From Clostridium aestuarii (lineage in GTDB: Bacteria > Bacillota > Clostridia > Clostridiales > Clostridiaceae), in NCBI RefSeq assembly GCF_026735135.1, contig NZ_JAPQER010000007.1:62001-126000 (forward strand): DNA of 64,000 nucleotides, read 5' to 3'. Below are positions 27,441 to 36,875 of the stretch, piece by piece. Under the pieces are notes generated by a model. The model searched no databases. It was not told where the DNA came from and saw nothing but the letters and a program-made list of their open reading frames with translations. The translations under genes were made by a program, and so were the position numbers. The first letter of the stretch is position 1, and each line of letters opens with the position of its first letter.

Positions 27441-28563
27441 GTTTTAATGGAATATGCACTTAAACATAAATTCTATAAATGGACAAGGAATAAGAGAAGA
27501 TAGTTTCAATCCTTGTTTTAATGGAATATGCACTTAAACGTACAACAGCAACTACCTACGAACCCTACAAACAAGAGTTTCAATCCTTGTTTTAATGGAA
27601 TATGCACTTAAACTGGCAAATTTATGAACTTATATCTAAGTCCTGAGGGGTTTCAATCCTTGTTTTAATGGAATATGCACTTAAACATAAATCGGCTTCC
27701 GATTCTATTAATTATACAGAAGGGTTTCAATCCTTGTTTTAATGGAATATGCACTTAAACAAAACATTTATGGGCAGGTAATGAACAAAAACAAATGTTT
27801 CAATCCTTGTTTTGATGGAATATGCACTTAAACCCACAAAAAGATAATACTTTTGCAATGCTAGAGCTGTTTCAATCCTTGTTTTAATGGAATATGCACT
27901 TAAACTTTTAATAGCCTTTGCAATACGTTCAGATTGCTTATTGTTTCAATCCTTGTTTTAATGGAATATGCACTTAAACTGTATTTTAATAATTATGTGG
28001 AGGTTTATGCATGAAGTTTCAATCCTTGTTTTAATGGAATATGCACTTAAACTCTTATTGCAAACAGCAGTTAGTGGAATTAAATAGATGTTTCAATCCT
28101 TGTTTTAATGGAATATGCACTTAAACAGTTTGGGTTAATAATGAACTTGTTGAACCCGAATGTTTCAATCCTTGTTTTAATGGAATATGCACTTAAACTT
28201 CTTTCTAAACTATCAACCCTCTTATTAATGTTCAGTTTCAATCCTTGTTTTAATGGAATATGCACTTAAACAAATTTCCGCTTTGTTTGAAATTCTATAT
28301 TCATAATGTTTCAATCCTTGTTTTAATGGAATATGCACTTAAACTGAAAAATCATCAAAAGAAGTAGTAGGATCAAGAATGTTTCAATCCTTGTTTTAAT
28401 GGAATATGCACTTAAACAAACCAAATAAGGAGGAATAAATAAATGGCAGCATGTTTCAATCCTTGTTTTAATGGAATATGCACTTAAACCAAAGAGTTAT
28501 TTAAAAATCTGGAGGTAATAAAATGAGTTTCAATCCTTGTTTTAATGGAATATGCACTTAAAC
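27441..28563 (-). CRISPR. CRISPR array 4, 15 full repeats plus one truncated
   Basis: The distal repeat (27441-27465) keeps only its last 25 bases, fused to the intron fragment. Full repeats start at 27503, 27577, 27650, 27724, 27797, 27869, 27943, 28016, 28090, 28162, 28235, 28308, 28381, 28453 and 28527, ending GGAATATGCACTTAAAC. The copy at 27797 has one G for A. Three spacers hold a ribosome binding site followed by ATG in plus orientation, opposite to the crRNA. The leader is on the right. Confidence 0.97.
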
Positions 28564-28798
28564 CCTTGTTCCTTCACAAACCCTTATATTTCAATATTTT
28601 TAGCTTGTTTTAAGACGAGCTTAAAATCAAGATTTTGGGGTGGAAAACCCCCTGTTGGACAAGGTTTTTCTGTCCCTTTTACATACTGACAAGCCTTTAT
28701 CTCTTTAGCTTTATCAATGGTTTTCATAAATAAGGGTTGTCCTGCTCCAAAAATTCTATATAATTTATTATAACTGTTTTTTCAATATATGTAAATTG
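28564..28798 (-). promoter_or_regulatory. CRISPR leader of array 4
   Basis: Leader of the same family, closest to those of arrays 1 and 2 in its AAGATTTTGGGGTGGAAAA segment, although its repeats belong to another variant. Leader and repeat types have been mixed by recombination. Confidence 0.85.
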
Positions 28799-28833
28799 AA
28801 GATTAAGACAAATTAGTTTTCAAAAAATAAATT

Positions 28834-28856
28834 AAGCACGGTTATATACCGTGCTT
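28834..28856. terminator. Terminator downstream of the structured RNA
   Basis: AAGCACGGT pairs with ACCGTGCTT around TATAT and is followed by T-rich sequence on the plus strand and AATTTATT on the minus strand. It ends the unit containing the PBECR-like gene and the RNA at 28871-28966. Confidence 0.7.
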
Positions 28857-28870
28857 TTATTCCACATATC

Positions 28871-28966
28871 CAATTAAATTTAGGCAGGGCGGCGTATCCT
28901 GCATACCTGTTTACTATCATAATGATAGCGTGTCGGGTGCCATTTCCGATCCTCAAAATTTAATTG
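28871..28966 (-). ncRNA. Candidate structured RNA, 96 nt, unknown family
   Basis: The element is closed by a perfect 11-bp stem (CAATTAAATTT at 28871-28881, AAATTTAATTG at 28956-28966). Inside are GCAGG/CCTGC (28884-28902), CTATCA-TAA-TGATAG (28914-28928) and a TCGG/CCGA stem. It is much richer in G+C than its surroundings. It follows the PBECR-like nuclease gene on the same strand and precedes a terminator, so it may be co-transcribed as a 3' element. No Rfam family was recognised; strand is inferred from context. Confidence 0.55.
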
Positions 28967-29049
28967 AATCTATTCACATTATTTCCATATTACATCTATA
29001 TTATAACATTATTTAAAATAGAATTCAACAATTATAAAATTCTTAAATT

Positions 29050-29493
29050 CTATTTAGTTGCTGCTACCTCATCTACTTTTACTGTTTTTACATATTCCTG
29101 TAATCTTCCACTATGTACTCTATTATTTATCTTAGCTTGTGGTATTGGATGCATTGTTGCAACATAAATATAATTATCATACAAATCTACTTCAACACCA
29201 ACAAGTAAGTTATCAGCTAACTTCTTTATAAATTCTATACCTGTACCTTCTTTCTCTGGATGATGTCCTATATAATCAGGTGATGATATAATAGTTTCAA
29301 TTACAGCTATTAGATTGTTCAAAACATCAGTATTTAGTTGATGTTTATGTCTTTTTTTTATATGTTTAATAACACCTGGTGCAGCATATACGGTACCAGT
29401 ATAGTTAAAATTAACTATATTCGCTATGTTCTTGTTGATTTGTCCAACACTATAGTAAGTATCCAACCGTTTTTTATTACTTCCCATACACAA
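29050..29493 (-). CDS. PBECR-type (barnase/EndoU/ColE5-like) nuclease, 147 aa
   Basis: The C-terminal half (about residues 40-130) reads VYAAPGVIKHIKKRHK, a helix with a basic His patch, then SSPDYIGHHPEKEGTGIEFIKK and VGVEVDLYDNYIYVATMHPI. This is the layout of the phage BECR-fold nuclease domains (PBECR3-like), which are RNases or toxins related to RelE and colicin E5. Likely catalytic residues are the His/Lys cluster at KHIKKRHKH. The start is a TTG at 29493 with AAAGGAGG 12 bases upstream, or the ATG at 29487. A hairpin covers the region just upstream and a structured RNA follows. Confidence 0.65.
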   Translation of the reverse strand: MCMGSNKKRLDTYYSVGQINKNIANIVNFNYTGTVYAAPGVIKHIKKRHKHQLNTDVLNNLIAVIETIISSPDYIGHHPEKEGTGIEFIKKLADNLLVGVEVDLYDNYIYVATMHPIPQAKINNRVHSGRLQEYVKTVKVDEVAATK

Positions 29494-29514
29494 CTTTCAG
29501 CTAAACCTCCTTTT

Positions 29515-29561
29515 GTGGTATGGATATCCCCATCATCTATAGTTTGGGGAGAAAATACCAC
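29515..29561 (-). promoter_or_regulatory. 5' hairpin before the PBECR-like gene
   Basis: GTGGTA...TCCCC / TGGGGA...TACCAC form a two-part stem immediately upstream of the AAAGGAGG used by the gene. It could act as an attenuator or translation control element. No ligand family was recognised. Confidence 0.4.
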
Positions 29562-29700
29562 TTTGCGTTAGCAAATATTATCTGTATTAATCAGAATAAC
29601 ACTCTAAAAAATATTTTAATACATAATCCCTATCTAATTATATCATATTAAAATTTCTCCACTAAACACTTAGTCTTTTATTTAGAAGTTGATCATAAAA

Positions 29701-29744
29701 AAGCTGAAAAATAACTTTATTTATTAAAAGTTATTTTTCAGCTT
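29701..29744. terminator. Perfect 18-bp hairpin
   Basis: AAGCTGAAAAATAACTTT and its exact complement enclose TTATTA. It lies left of array 5 and probably ends the array transcript (minus strand). Confidence 0.65.
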
Positions 29745-29822
29745 AAATTTTAAGTAATCACTGCACAACTCAATTTCTAAAGCAACTTGATGAATTATGC
29801 CTCATCAAAACTACACTATAGA

Positions 29823-30220
29823 GTTTCAATCCTTGTTTTAATGGAATATGCTCTTAAACACAGTTGGATTTATTGGAACAGATAAAGCTTACATGTTTCA
29901 ATCCTTGTTTTAATGGAATATGCTCTTAAACTGTACTTCAAATGTTCCTTTTTATGCTGATATCGAGTTTCAATCCTTGTTTTAATGGAATATGCTCTTA
30001 AACAATCTATAACATCAATATAAATCATTTCAAATTTTGTTTCAATCCTTGTTTTAATGGAATATGCTCTTAAACAATAAAATATAAGTGTATATTTTAT
30101 TCGACAAAATAGTTTCAATCCTTGTTTTAATGGAATATGCTCTTAAACCAGAAAACATCAAGAATTATGATAATATATTTATAGTTTCAATCCTTGTTTT
30201 AATGGAATATGCTCTTAAAC
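29823..30220 (-). CRISPR. CRISPR array 5, 6 repeats
   Basis: Repeats start at 29823, 29895, 29967, 30039, 30112 and 30184, all ending GGAATATGCTCTTAAAC, with spacers of 35-36 bases. The leader is on the right. Confidence 0.97.
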
Positions 30221-30455
30221 CTTTGTTTCTTCATAAATCCTTATAGAGCAATACTTTGAGCTTGTTTTAAGACGAGCTTAAAATCAATATTTTGGGGTGG
30301 AAAATACCCTGTTGGACAAGGGTTTTCTGTCCCTTTTACATACTGACAAGCCTTTGTCAATTTAGTTTCATCAATGGTTTTCGTAAATATGGGTTGTCCT
30401 GTTCCAAAAGTTTCATATAATTTATTATAACTGTTTTTTCAATATATGTAAATTG
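30221..30455 (-). promoter_or_regulatory. CRISPR leader of array 5
   Basis: The leader begins CTTTGTTTCTTCATAAATCC and otherwise matches the shared family. Confidence 0.85.
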
Positions 30456-30562
30456 AAGATTTTTACTACTCTAGTATAATACCATTATCAATTTCTACAA
30501 GTAATTCTGTGACTTTTATATTATTTTTTCTATATACAAATAATTAAGCAACTTCTATTTTA

Positions 30563-31762
30563 CTATAAATTCATAAATCTAAAATCTATTTCAATCTGTT
30601 TTTTTAGACAACTTATAAAATATTGTTTAATATCTTTTTTAATTTGTCCATTTCTTTTTTGTACCTCAACATATCGTAATAATCCTTTAATATATTTGAT
30701 TTTTTCTATATCTAAATACATATCTATTTCATCTATAGAAAATCCTAATGTATAGAAAGCTTCTTGAATTTCACTAAACTTATTATACTTATTAAGTAAA
30801 TAATACTCTTCATTATTGTTTTTTTCATCAAAGATAAAATATACTTTATCTTTGTCTTTCTCATCATATTTAATTTTTACAATTTTTTTATCATTTAATT
30901 CTTTCAATGCTCTTTTCACATATTGTTTTCGATATTTAGGTTTGTCCTGCTTCATAGGTATTCTTTCCATTAATGTATTCAAATTAGCCCAAGAAATACT
31001 GTTATTTCCTTTCCACTGTAAAGCAATTAAGTATAATTTTTTAGCCATTTTATTTTTTGTTTTATTAATATTTTGAACATTATAAAAAAGCTTATAATCA
31101 TATACTAATTGTTCATAAAAAAATTTACTAAATCGTATTTTTGTAACATCCTGTATTACATTTCCTTGTTCATCAACAATAGTATAACCTTCTCTACTTT
31201 CTAAATAATGAAAACTAACATCTCTATTTATAACATATTTCTTATTTCTTATATCGTAAATCCCACCTTCATAACGATTTTCAATTGTAGTAGCTACTAA
31301 TTTTTTTAAAGACTTTTTTATTTTATTTCTTGTTACATTGTTTGGAGACTTATATCCCATATGTTTAGCTAAACCATCTATTGTAAACTCTATTTCTAAA
31401 TAATCATCATTAACTTTCGTAATATCCGTTATTAATTCACAGATACCTTTTTCTGTTTTTTGATATATAAATAATCTTTGTAAGGCAATTAATGTGTCAT
31501 AATCACTTAGATCTGGAACACCATATTCACCATGTCCAGATACAAAAATACCTCTTTTAATAGTATTTCCATTTTTATCTTTTGTGTACCAAACATATTC
31601 TAATCCTGTTTGCCTTACCCCTCTGTATTCAGCAATAAAAGGTAACTGTACTGTATTTCCTTCAACAACGCCTTCTATTTTTACATTGTGGTGAAATATT
31701 TTTGCTGTAGATTTAATAATAATATTATTCTGTTTTTCTTGTAAATCTTTAGTTTTTTTCAA
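30563..31762 (-). CDS. Plasmid replication initiator-like protein, 399 aa
   Basis: This is a two-part winged-helix style protein: FTIDGLAKHMGYKSPNNVTRNKIKKSLKKL (about 125-155) and MAKKLYLIALQWKGNNSISWANLNTLMERI (about 255-285) with KYRKQYVKRALKELNDKKIVKIKYDE afterwards. This pattern fits iteron-binding initiators of the RepB/Rep_3 kind. Four helically spaced direct repeats lie just upstream (31823-31926) and a fifth downstream (30497-30514), supporting a rep gene with its origin. The start is TTG at 31762 with GGAG 11 bases before. It is unlike the initiator at 46299. Confidence 0.7.
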   Translation of the reverse strand: MKKTKDLQEKQNNIIIKSTAKIFHHNVKIEGVVEGNTVQLPFIAEYRGVRQTGLEYVWYTKDKNGNTIKRGIFVSGHGEYGVPDLSDYDTLIALQRLFIYQKTEKGICELITDITKVNDDYLEIEFTIDGLAKHMGYKSPNNVTRNKIKKSLKKLVATTIENRYEGGIYDIRNKKYVINRDVSFHYLESREGYTIVDEQGNVIQDVTKIRFSKFFYEQLVYDYKLFYNVQNINKTKNKMAKKLYLIALQWKGNNSISWANLNTLMERIPMKQDKPKYRKQYVKRALKELNDKKIVKIKYDEKDKDKVYFIFDEKNNNEEYYLLNKYNKFSEIQEAFYTLGFSIDEIDMYLDIEKIKYIKGLLRYVEVQKRNGQIKKDIKQYFISCLKKQIEIDFRFMNL

Positions 31763-31822
31763 TGTTATTCACACTCCATTCGCAGTTATATCAATGCATA
31801 CTATGTATTATTCACATTTTCC

Positions 31823-31926
31823 ATAAGTATTTCTCTGTTGATAACCACTTCAATACATTTAATACAAGTAATTCTCTGACTTATTATAAGTAATTTTGTA
31901 ACTGTGTACAAGTATTTTTTTGACCA
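31823..31926. repeat. Iteron-like repeats of the first replicon
   Basis: AYAAGTAWTTYTSTGAC occurs at 31823, 31864, 31886 and 31908, spaced 41, 22 and 22 bases, i.e. on one helix face. A further copy ACAAGTAATTCTGTGACT lies at 30497 beyond the gene. They lie in the 355-base gap upstream of the rep gene and probably bind the initiator; the rest of that gap (31927-32117) has no gene. Confidence 0.65.
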
Positions 31927-32117
31927 CACATGCTTTAAAATATTGGTGTATCTAGCTTGTTGGGTTCGTATATTCTACTATACATTCTTTTTGTATTACA
32001 TACTTGTAATACATTCTGTAGAGATATATGACAAACTAAATAATCAAATTTTAGATATAACAAAATAGGTGTAATTTATAACTACACCTATAACTACATC
32101 TCACATTTACTTTAGTT

Positions 32118-32771
32118 CTAACCTAAATTTTTAACTGCACCAAATCCTCTTGAAACTGATTTCCCTAAACCTAAATAATTGGGGATTTTGAAATTTATAA
32201 TAAAATACCCTTTAAACCCAAGCATATCTTTATTTTTAAATTTTACATTGCAAGATCTCAACTCTAAATAGACATTTATTTTTTCTTCAACTGTGTAGCC
32301 CATACTCTTAGACATAGATAATATATTGCCTATTAAAATTCTTTTAAGCAACTCCTTCTTTTCTTCATCATTTGATTTTATATATATTTTAAAATTTTTG
32401 TCATTTAAACACATCCAAGGTGAATCAAATTCATATTTTAATAACGTATTAGAAATACCATACTCAGCCTTTTCATATTTTATTCTTTTTTCAAAAATAT
32501 CTATAATCTTATTTTCAATATTTATATTGTCTACTTCATTTTCTATTTTCTTTAATACATTTACACCTTCATTAAGAGCTACTATACAAGGGATACCTTC
32601 AATAGATTTATACTGTATTACTGGATATCTATATATAGTTTTATTTCCTTTATGATTATGAAGTTCATCATACTCTGGATAATTACTAGCAATAAAACCT
32701 CTTACTTTAGGTATATCCCTTTTAGCTATTTCTACATTTTCAAAAGATAATCTCATAACTTCTAACTTCAT
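32118..32771 (-). CDS. cas6: Cas6 crRNA-processing endoribonuclease, 217 aa
   Basis: The protein has the Cas6 ferredoxin-like layout and ends with the glycine-rich loop NYLGLGKSVSRGFGAVKNLG. The N-terminus RLSFENVEIAKRDIPKVRGFIASNYPEY is usual for the clostridial I-B subgroup. It should cut repeat RNA eight bases before the repeat 3' end, giving the ATTGAAAC handle. It is the only cas6 in the window, so it likely serves the III-D complex as well. It is the last gene of the interference operon, nine bases after cas3, with AGGAGG. Confidence 0.88.
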   Translation of the reverse strand: MKLEVMRLSFENVEIAKRDIPKVRGFIASNYPEYDELHNHKGNKTIYRYPVIQYKSIEGIPCIVALNEGVNVLKKIENEVDNINIENKIIDIFEKRIKYEKAEYGISNTLLKYEFDSPWMCLNDKNFKIYIKSNDEEKKELLKRILIGNILSMSKSMGYTVEEKINVYLELRSCNVKFKNKDMLGFKGYFIINFKIPNYLGLGKSVSRGFGAVKNLG

Positions 32772-32780
32772 AATTTCCTC

Positions 32781-35204
32781 CTATAAGATCACATCATTTT
32801 CTTCCATTTTATATCCTGTTTCTCTATCATAACTTCCATTTAATGCTTCATAAGATACATATGCTATACCCATTTCTTCACTTTCTTTTACTTTTGTCTT
32901 AAATATATTTACCACATTATCATAAAAATCTTTCTTTATAGTATTAAATCTTTCTTTTCTTAATAACACATCTTTTTCATTCATAATCTCTTTATATTTA
33001 TTCCAAATAGCTTTAGCATAATCATCTGTTTCTATAAACACAGATATTTTATTTTGAACATCAATTAACTTAAAATTATTAGCTACATCTTTAAATTTTA
33101 ATTCATTAATGAATTTAATCAATTTCTTTGAATCATCTTCAGTCATATCCTTTTTTACTTTTTCAAAATACTGCTTATTCATATTTAAATACTCTTCTTC
33201 ATATATTACATCTTTGTCTTCTAATACTTCCTTTGTTTTTGTAATTAAGTAATTATCATATATAAAACTATTGTACTCAGTTCCTTTTTCATTAGTTAAA
33301 TTATATAAATACACATCTCCTAAATATTCTCCTCTATTTTCTCTGTTACACCTTCCCGAACTTTGATTTATAGAGTCTATTGTAGCCATATCCCTTACCA
33401 CTATATCCATATCTATATCTACTCCAGCTTCTATAAGCTGAGTACTCACAACTAACTTTCTTCTTTTGTTTTTATTAAGTTTCGTGATTTTATCTTTAAG
33501 ATTTGCTTTTACTTTTGTTTTTAATTTTAATATACTTGTATAAGTAAATTTATCTAATTGAATATTTCCGATTTTTATTTGTCTAATTCTATTTCTTCGT
33601 TCCTTTGGTATAATCCCTGTGGATAGAAAGTATTCATCAGTATTTTCTAAATCCATATCTTTTATAAATTTATAAGTACTTTGTGCTAATTTTACAGTGT
33701 TTAGTATGAGCAAGATATCCTTATCTTTCTTCTCTAATATCATTTTTTCCATTTCAACGAGAAAATCACTATACATTATTTTATCTAAATTTATATGTAA
33801 TTTTGTTCTTTTGAATTTATCAAAATACTTTTTAGGTTGGCTTATCAATTCTGTTATCTCATCTTCTTTAAAAATAAGTGGCTGGGTTGCAGTAATAAAT
33901 ATAAAATATATATTTAATGTTTCTGCCATAACTTTAAATAATTTATTAATAATGAGCCAATATTTAAACGGTATAGATTGCACTTCATCCAATAGTACAA
34001 TAGAGTTAGATATATTATTGTATTTTACTAATTGACTATTTTTATCAGAAAATACAGTATTAAAAAACTGCATAAAGGTAGTTACCACAATCTGTGAATT
34101 CCAATTCTCAATTAAAAATTTTGCCTTATTATCATTATAATTTTGAGCTTCACTAACATACTTTATATCACTTAAATGATGATGTTTTAAGATTCTATCA
34201 TTCGTAACCTTATCTTTTCCCATAACCTTTTCTATAATTTCACTATAAACTTCATAATTTTGATCTATTACAGATGTAAAAGGCAAACAATATATTATTT
34301 TCATATCCTTTTTCAGTTTTTCTTTTAACTTTAATGCTGCTGATATAGCCATTAACGTTTTACCTGTTCCTGTTGGAGCTGTAATTGACATTATTCTATT
34401 ATTACTTTCTTTTATTCCATCTTCCACGTCTTTACTAATTTCATTTCTTATATCTCCTAGTTCAGAGTTTTTACCTTTAAATTTTATAGTTTTATATTTA
34501 TCTACAACATTACAAGGGATATCATATTTTATTCCATTAGATTTATGAAATATAGCATCTTCTTTATCAGAAAAAATAAGACATGAGTATAAAAACTTAT
34601 ATATTATGTATTTGTCTAAATCATTATTTTCTTGTATTTCATTCAATTGTTCAAACGCTTCATATACAATATCTTCTATACCATTTAACAATACTTTTTC
34701 ATCTATATACTCTAATCCTAATTTTTCAAGAATGTATTTTATTTCTTCTTTTTCTAATTCATTTAACTGTTTTTTTATTTGTTTTTTAACATTTTTAGCT
34801 TTAACTGAATCAATAGTATATTCAACATCCATATTTTCTAAATTACCATGATGTCTTTTTACTATAGTAAAAGCCATTAAAGCTAATTCTTCATCAAAAC
34901 CCTTTAACATATGGTAAGTATAAAGTGCAGAAAGCAAACCGTGACTTCTTAACTTTTCATTCACATCGCTTTTTTTATAAGTAATCATTTGATGTAAATA
35001 CTTTTGAAAATATTTTGTACCTTTTCCAAGGTCATGAGTATATCCCATGACCTTAGAAACATACATTAACTTCTCTTTTTCATATGAAAAGTTAACACTT
35101 TTATTTTTTATAATTTTATAGCATCTATCTCCTACATTTTTAATATGAGTTATAAGAGGTATATTTTCATGTGAAAAAAGCTTATAAGAATACAATATTT
35201 TCAC
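32781..35204 (-). CDS. cas3: Cas3 helicase-nuclease (I-B), 807 aa
   Basis: An N-terminal HD nuclease carries GYTHDLGKGTKYFQKYLH (about 54-71) and RHHGN. The superfamily 2 helicase follows: TAPTGTGKTLMAISAAL (Walker A, about 275), LLDEVQSIP (DExx box), FITATQP and VVSTQLIEAGVDIDMDIVVRD ending QSSGRCNR. It degrades DNA marked by Cascade. The GTG at 35204 lies inside the end of cas5. A TTG at 35195 has better-spaced AAGGTG, so the exact start is uncertain by three codons. Confidence 0.95.
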   Translation of the reverse strand: MKILYSYKLFSHENIPLITHIKNVGDRCYKIIKNKSVNFSYEKEKLMYVSKVMGYTHDLGKGTKYFQKYLHQMITYKKSDVNEKLRSHGLLSALYTYHMLKGFDEELALMAFTIVKRHHGNLENMDVEYTIDSVKAKNVKKQIKKQLNELEKEEIKYILEKLGLEYIDEKVLLNGIEDIVYEAFEQLNEIQENNDLDKYIIYKFLYSCLIFSDKEDAIFHKSNGIKYDIPCNVVDKYKTIKFKGKNSELGDIRNEISKDVEDGIKESNNRIMSITAPTGTGKTLMAISAALKLKEKLKKDMKIIYCLPFTSVIDQNYEVYSEIIEKVMGKDKVTNDRILKHHHLSDIKYVSEAQNYNDNKAKFLIENWNSQIVVTTFMQFFNTVFSDKNSQLVKYNNISNSIVLLDEVQSIPFKYWLIINKLFKVMAETLNIYFIFITATQPLIFKEDEITELISQPKKYFDKFKRTKLHINLDKIMYSDFLVEMEKMILEKKDKDILLILNTVKLAQSTYKFIKDMDLENTDEYFLSTGIIPKERRNRIRQIKIGNIQLDKFTYTSILKLKTKVKANLKDKITKLNKNKRRKLVVSTQLIEAGVDIDMDIVVRDMATIDSINQSSGRCNRENRGEYLGDVYLYNLTNEKGTEYNSFIYDNYLITKTKEVLEDKDVIYEEEYLNMNKQYFEKVKKDMTEDDSKKLIKFINELKFKDVANNFKLIDVQNKISVFIETDDYAKAIWNKYKEIMNEKDVLLRKERFNTIKKDFYDNVVNIFKTKVKESEEMGIAYVSYEALNGSYDRETGYKMEENDVIL

Positions 35205-35883
35205 CTTCTTTAAGATTATAAAAACTATTTATAATACATTTTATAGGCTTACAATTTCTTTCATATATTACCTTTTTGTATTCTATAACTTCTCTATCCT
35301 CATTCATTTCATTAGGCACTGTATCTTTAAAATACTCTCTATCTACTTCAAATTCTATCAACATATCTTCATTAAATGGAATTACTGAATCTATATACAC
35401 ATAATCCTTTGAATGTTCTTCTTTAACTTCTAATTCATCGATATATTTAAAGTTAGCTATATATTCACTAAGCCCTAAACACAGAGTATAATAACTCTTA
35501 TGATTTTTTAAAAGCTCTTTCATTTTTTTATATAAATTTTCATCTTTATGAGTAAAATATATTCTATATCCACAGTCTTTTAACACGTCAAAAGTTACCT
35601 GTGTTCTATTTTGAATTTTACTCATCATTTTAGCTGTTTTAGTATCTATAAGATTATAGGAAATTCTTGATTTTTTAACTGGTTTTATAAGCTTTATCGC
35701 AATATTGGCTTTATCTTTTGTAAAATATTTTAAATACTCATTTTTGTCTATTCCAAGTATTGCAGCTATCATTCCAGCTACAGCAGTACGTGGTGGAAAA
35801 GAAAAAGTAAGTGGAGATGATGTTGTATAAAATTTTCTATAATGTGCAAAATCACCCCACACATCAAATACTAAACATTTCAT
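35182..35883 (-). CDS. cas5: Cas5b, Cascade subunit, 233 aa
   Basis: The N-terminal RAMP strand reads CLVFDVWGDFAHYRKFYTT and is followed by the family signature FSFPPRTAVAGMIAAILG. It holds the crRNA 5' handle within I-B Cascade. An ATG at 35892 overlaps the cas7 stop (ATGA) but stands directly against AAAAGG. The ATG at 35883 has that site nine bases upstream and is chosen. It overlaps cas3 by 23 bases at its end. Confidence 0.92.
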   Translation of the reverse strand: MKCLVFDVWGDFAHYRKFYTTSSPLTFSFPPRTAVAGMIAAILGIDKNEYLKYFTKDKANIAIKLIKPVKKSRISYNLIDTKTAKMMSKIQNRTQVTFDVLKDCGYRIYFTHKDENLYKKMKELLKNHKSYYTLCLGLSEYIANFKYIDELEVKEEHSKDYVYIDSVIPFNEDMLIEFEVDREYFKDTVPNEMNEDREVIEYKKVIYERNCKPIKCIINSFYNLKEGENIVFL

Positions 35884-35888
35884 ATTAA

Positions 35889-36818
35889 TCATCCTTTTAT
35901 TTTTAATTCTACTGGATTTAATTTTTTTACAGCTTCATTAATTTTTATTTCTTTTCCTTCCAATACAAAATTCACATTATCATCAATTATATATTCAATA
36001 CTTAATATTTTTTCTTTGTTTTTAGTTAATGTTGAAACTAATTTATTGATATTTAATTTAAAACCCTCTAAATCTCTAATATCTTCTTCATCATTAAGCT
36101 CTGTTTCTAATTTAATACCTTTTATTAAATCACCTATATGGAAACTATCTTCTTTGTAATTTACTTTTATAAGAACTCTAGGCATTTGACCAACTTTACT
36201 TCTTGATATTAAATTTTTAGTTCCATTCCAAATTCCTTCTAATAATAAAGCTATATCTTCATCTTTAAGATTAGTTTTTTCTGCTGCATGTTCATTTATA
36301 ATTCCTTGAAAACCTATTAAACTATAAGGAAGAATATATTCCTCTCTAAAAGTTTTATTATCTTTACCTTCGCCTGAAGCAAAAGCTCCTGTTCCTTTTA
36401 TTCTTTTTAAAGCTACTTTATGTAGTGAACGTCCTACATTAAATTGAACTGGACCTGTAAATGTTGCTGAACTCTTATCTTTTTTTGAAAATTCAAGAGG
36501 TATAGTTGCTCCAAACAATCTTACATCTATACAATCATTTAATACTTTTTCTATAACTTCCTCTTTATTTTCACCAAAATCTTTAGCTCTTGATTTAGCA
36601 TCCTGTACATTACCTTTATCATTTCTTATTTCTCTTACAAAAATTTCTTTTCCACAATATTCATGAAAATAATCTCTTATAGTTCTTTTAAGTCTTACAT
36701 CTGTAACAAAATTTATTCCTGTTTCCTCATCAATTCTTGGTTTATTAGAATCCAATGGATCTCCATTAGGATTATTATCCTTTATATCATATAAAAATAT
36801 TAACTCTGATCTATTCAT
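35889..36818 (-). CDS. cas7: Cas7 (Csh2-type) Cascade backbone, 309 aa
   Basis: The start RSELIFLYDIKDNNPNGDPL followed by PRIDEETGINFVTDVRLKRTIRDY is diagnostic of the I-B Csh2/Cas7 group. FTGPVQFNVGRSLHKV and the EYILPYSLIGFQGIINEHAA segment support it. Several copies coat the crRNA in Cascade. The ATG at 36818 is preferred over an in-frame GTG at 36827. It is about 60 bases after cas8b. Confidence 0.95.
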   Translation of the reverse strand: MNRSELIFLYDIKDNNPNGDPLDSNKPRIDEETGINFVTDVRLKRTIRDYFHEYCGKEIFVREIRNDKGNVQDAKSRAKDFGENKEEVIEKVLNDCIDVRLFGATIPLEFSKKDKSSATFTGPVQFNVGRSLHKVALKRIKGTGAFASGEGKDNKTFREEYILPYSLIGFQGIINEHAAEKTNLKDEDIALLLEGIWNGTKNLISRSKVGQMPRVLIKVNYKEDSFHIGDLIKGIKLETELNDEEDIRDLEGFKLNINKLVSTLTKNKEKILSIEYIIDDNVNFVLEGKEIKINEAVKKLNPVELKIKG

Positions 36819-36875
36819 ATATATCACTTGGCTGTAAAATCTAACTACAGCCTACCCCTTTCTTTTTTTATTTTA

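Noticed and set aside
24670..30118. Minus-strand ORFs with repeated SIKTRIET-type peptides (24670-24861, 28080-28265, 29870-30118, also 43230-43412)
   Set aside because: They are translations of the CRISPR repeats and spacers, not genes.
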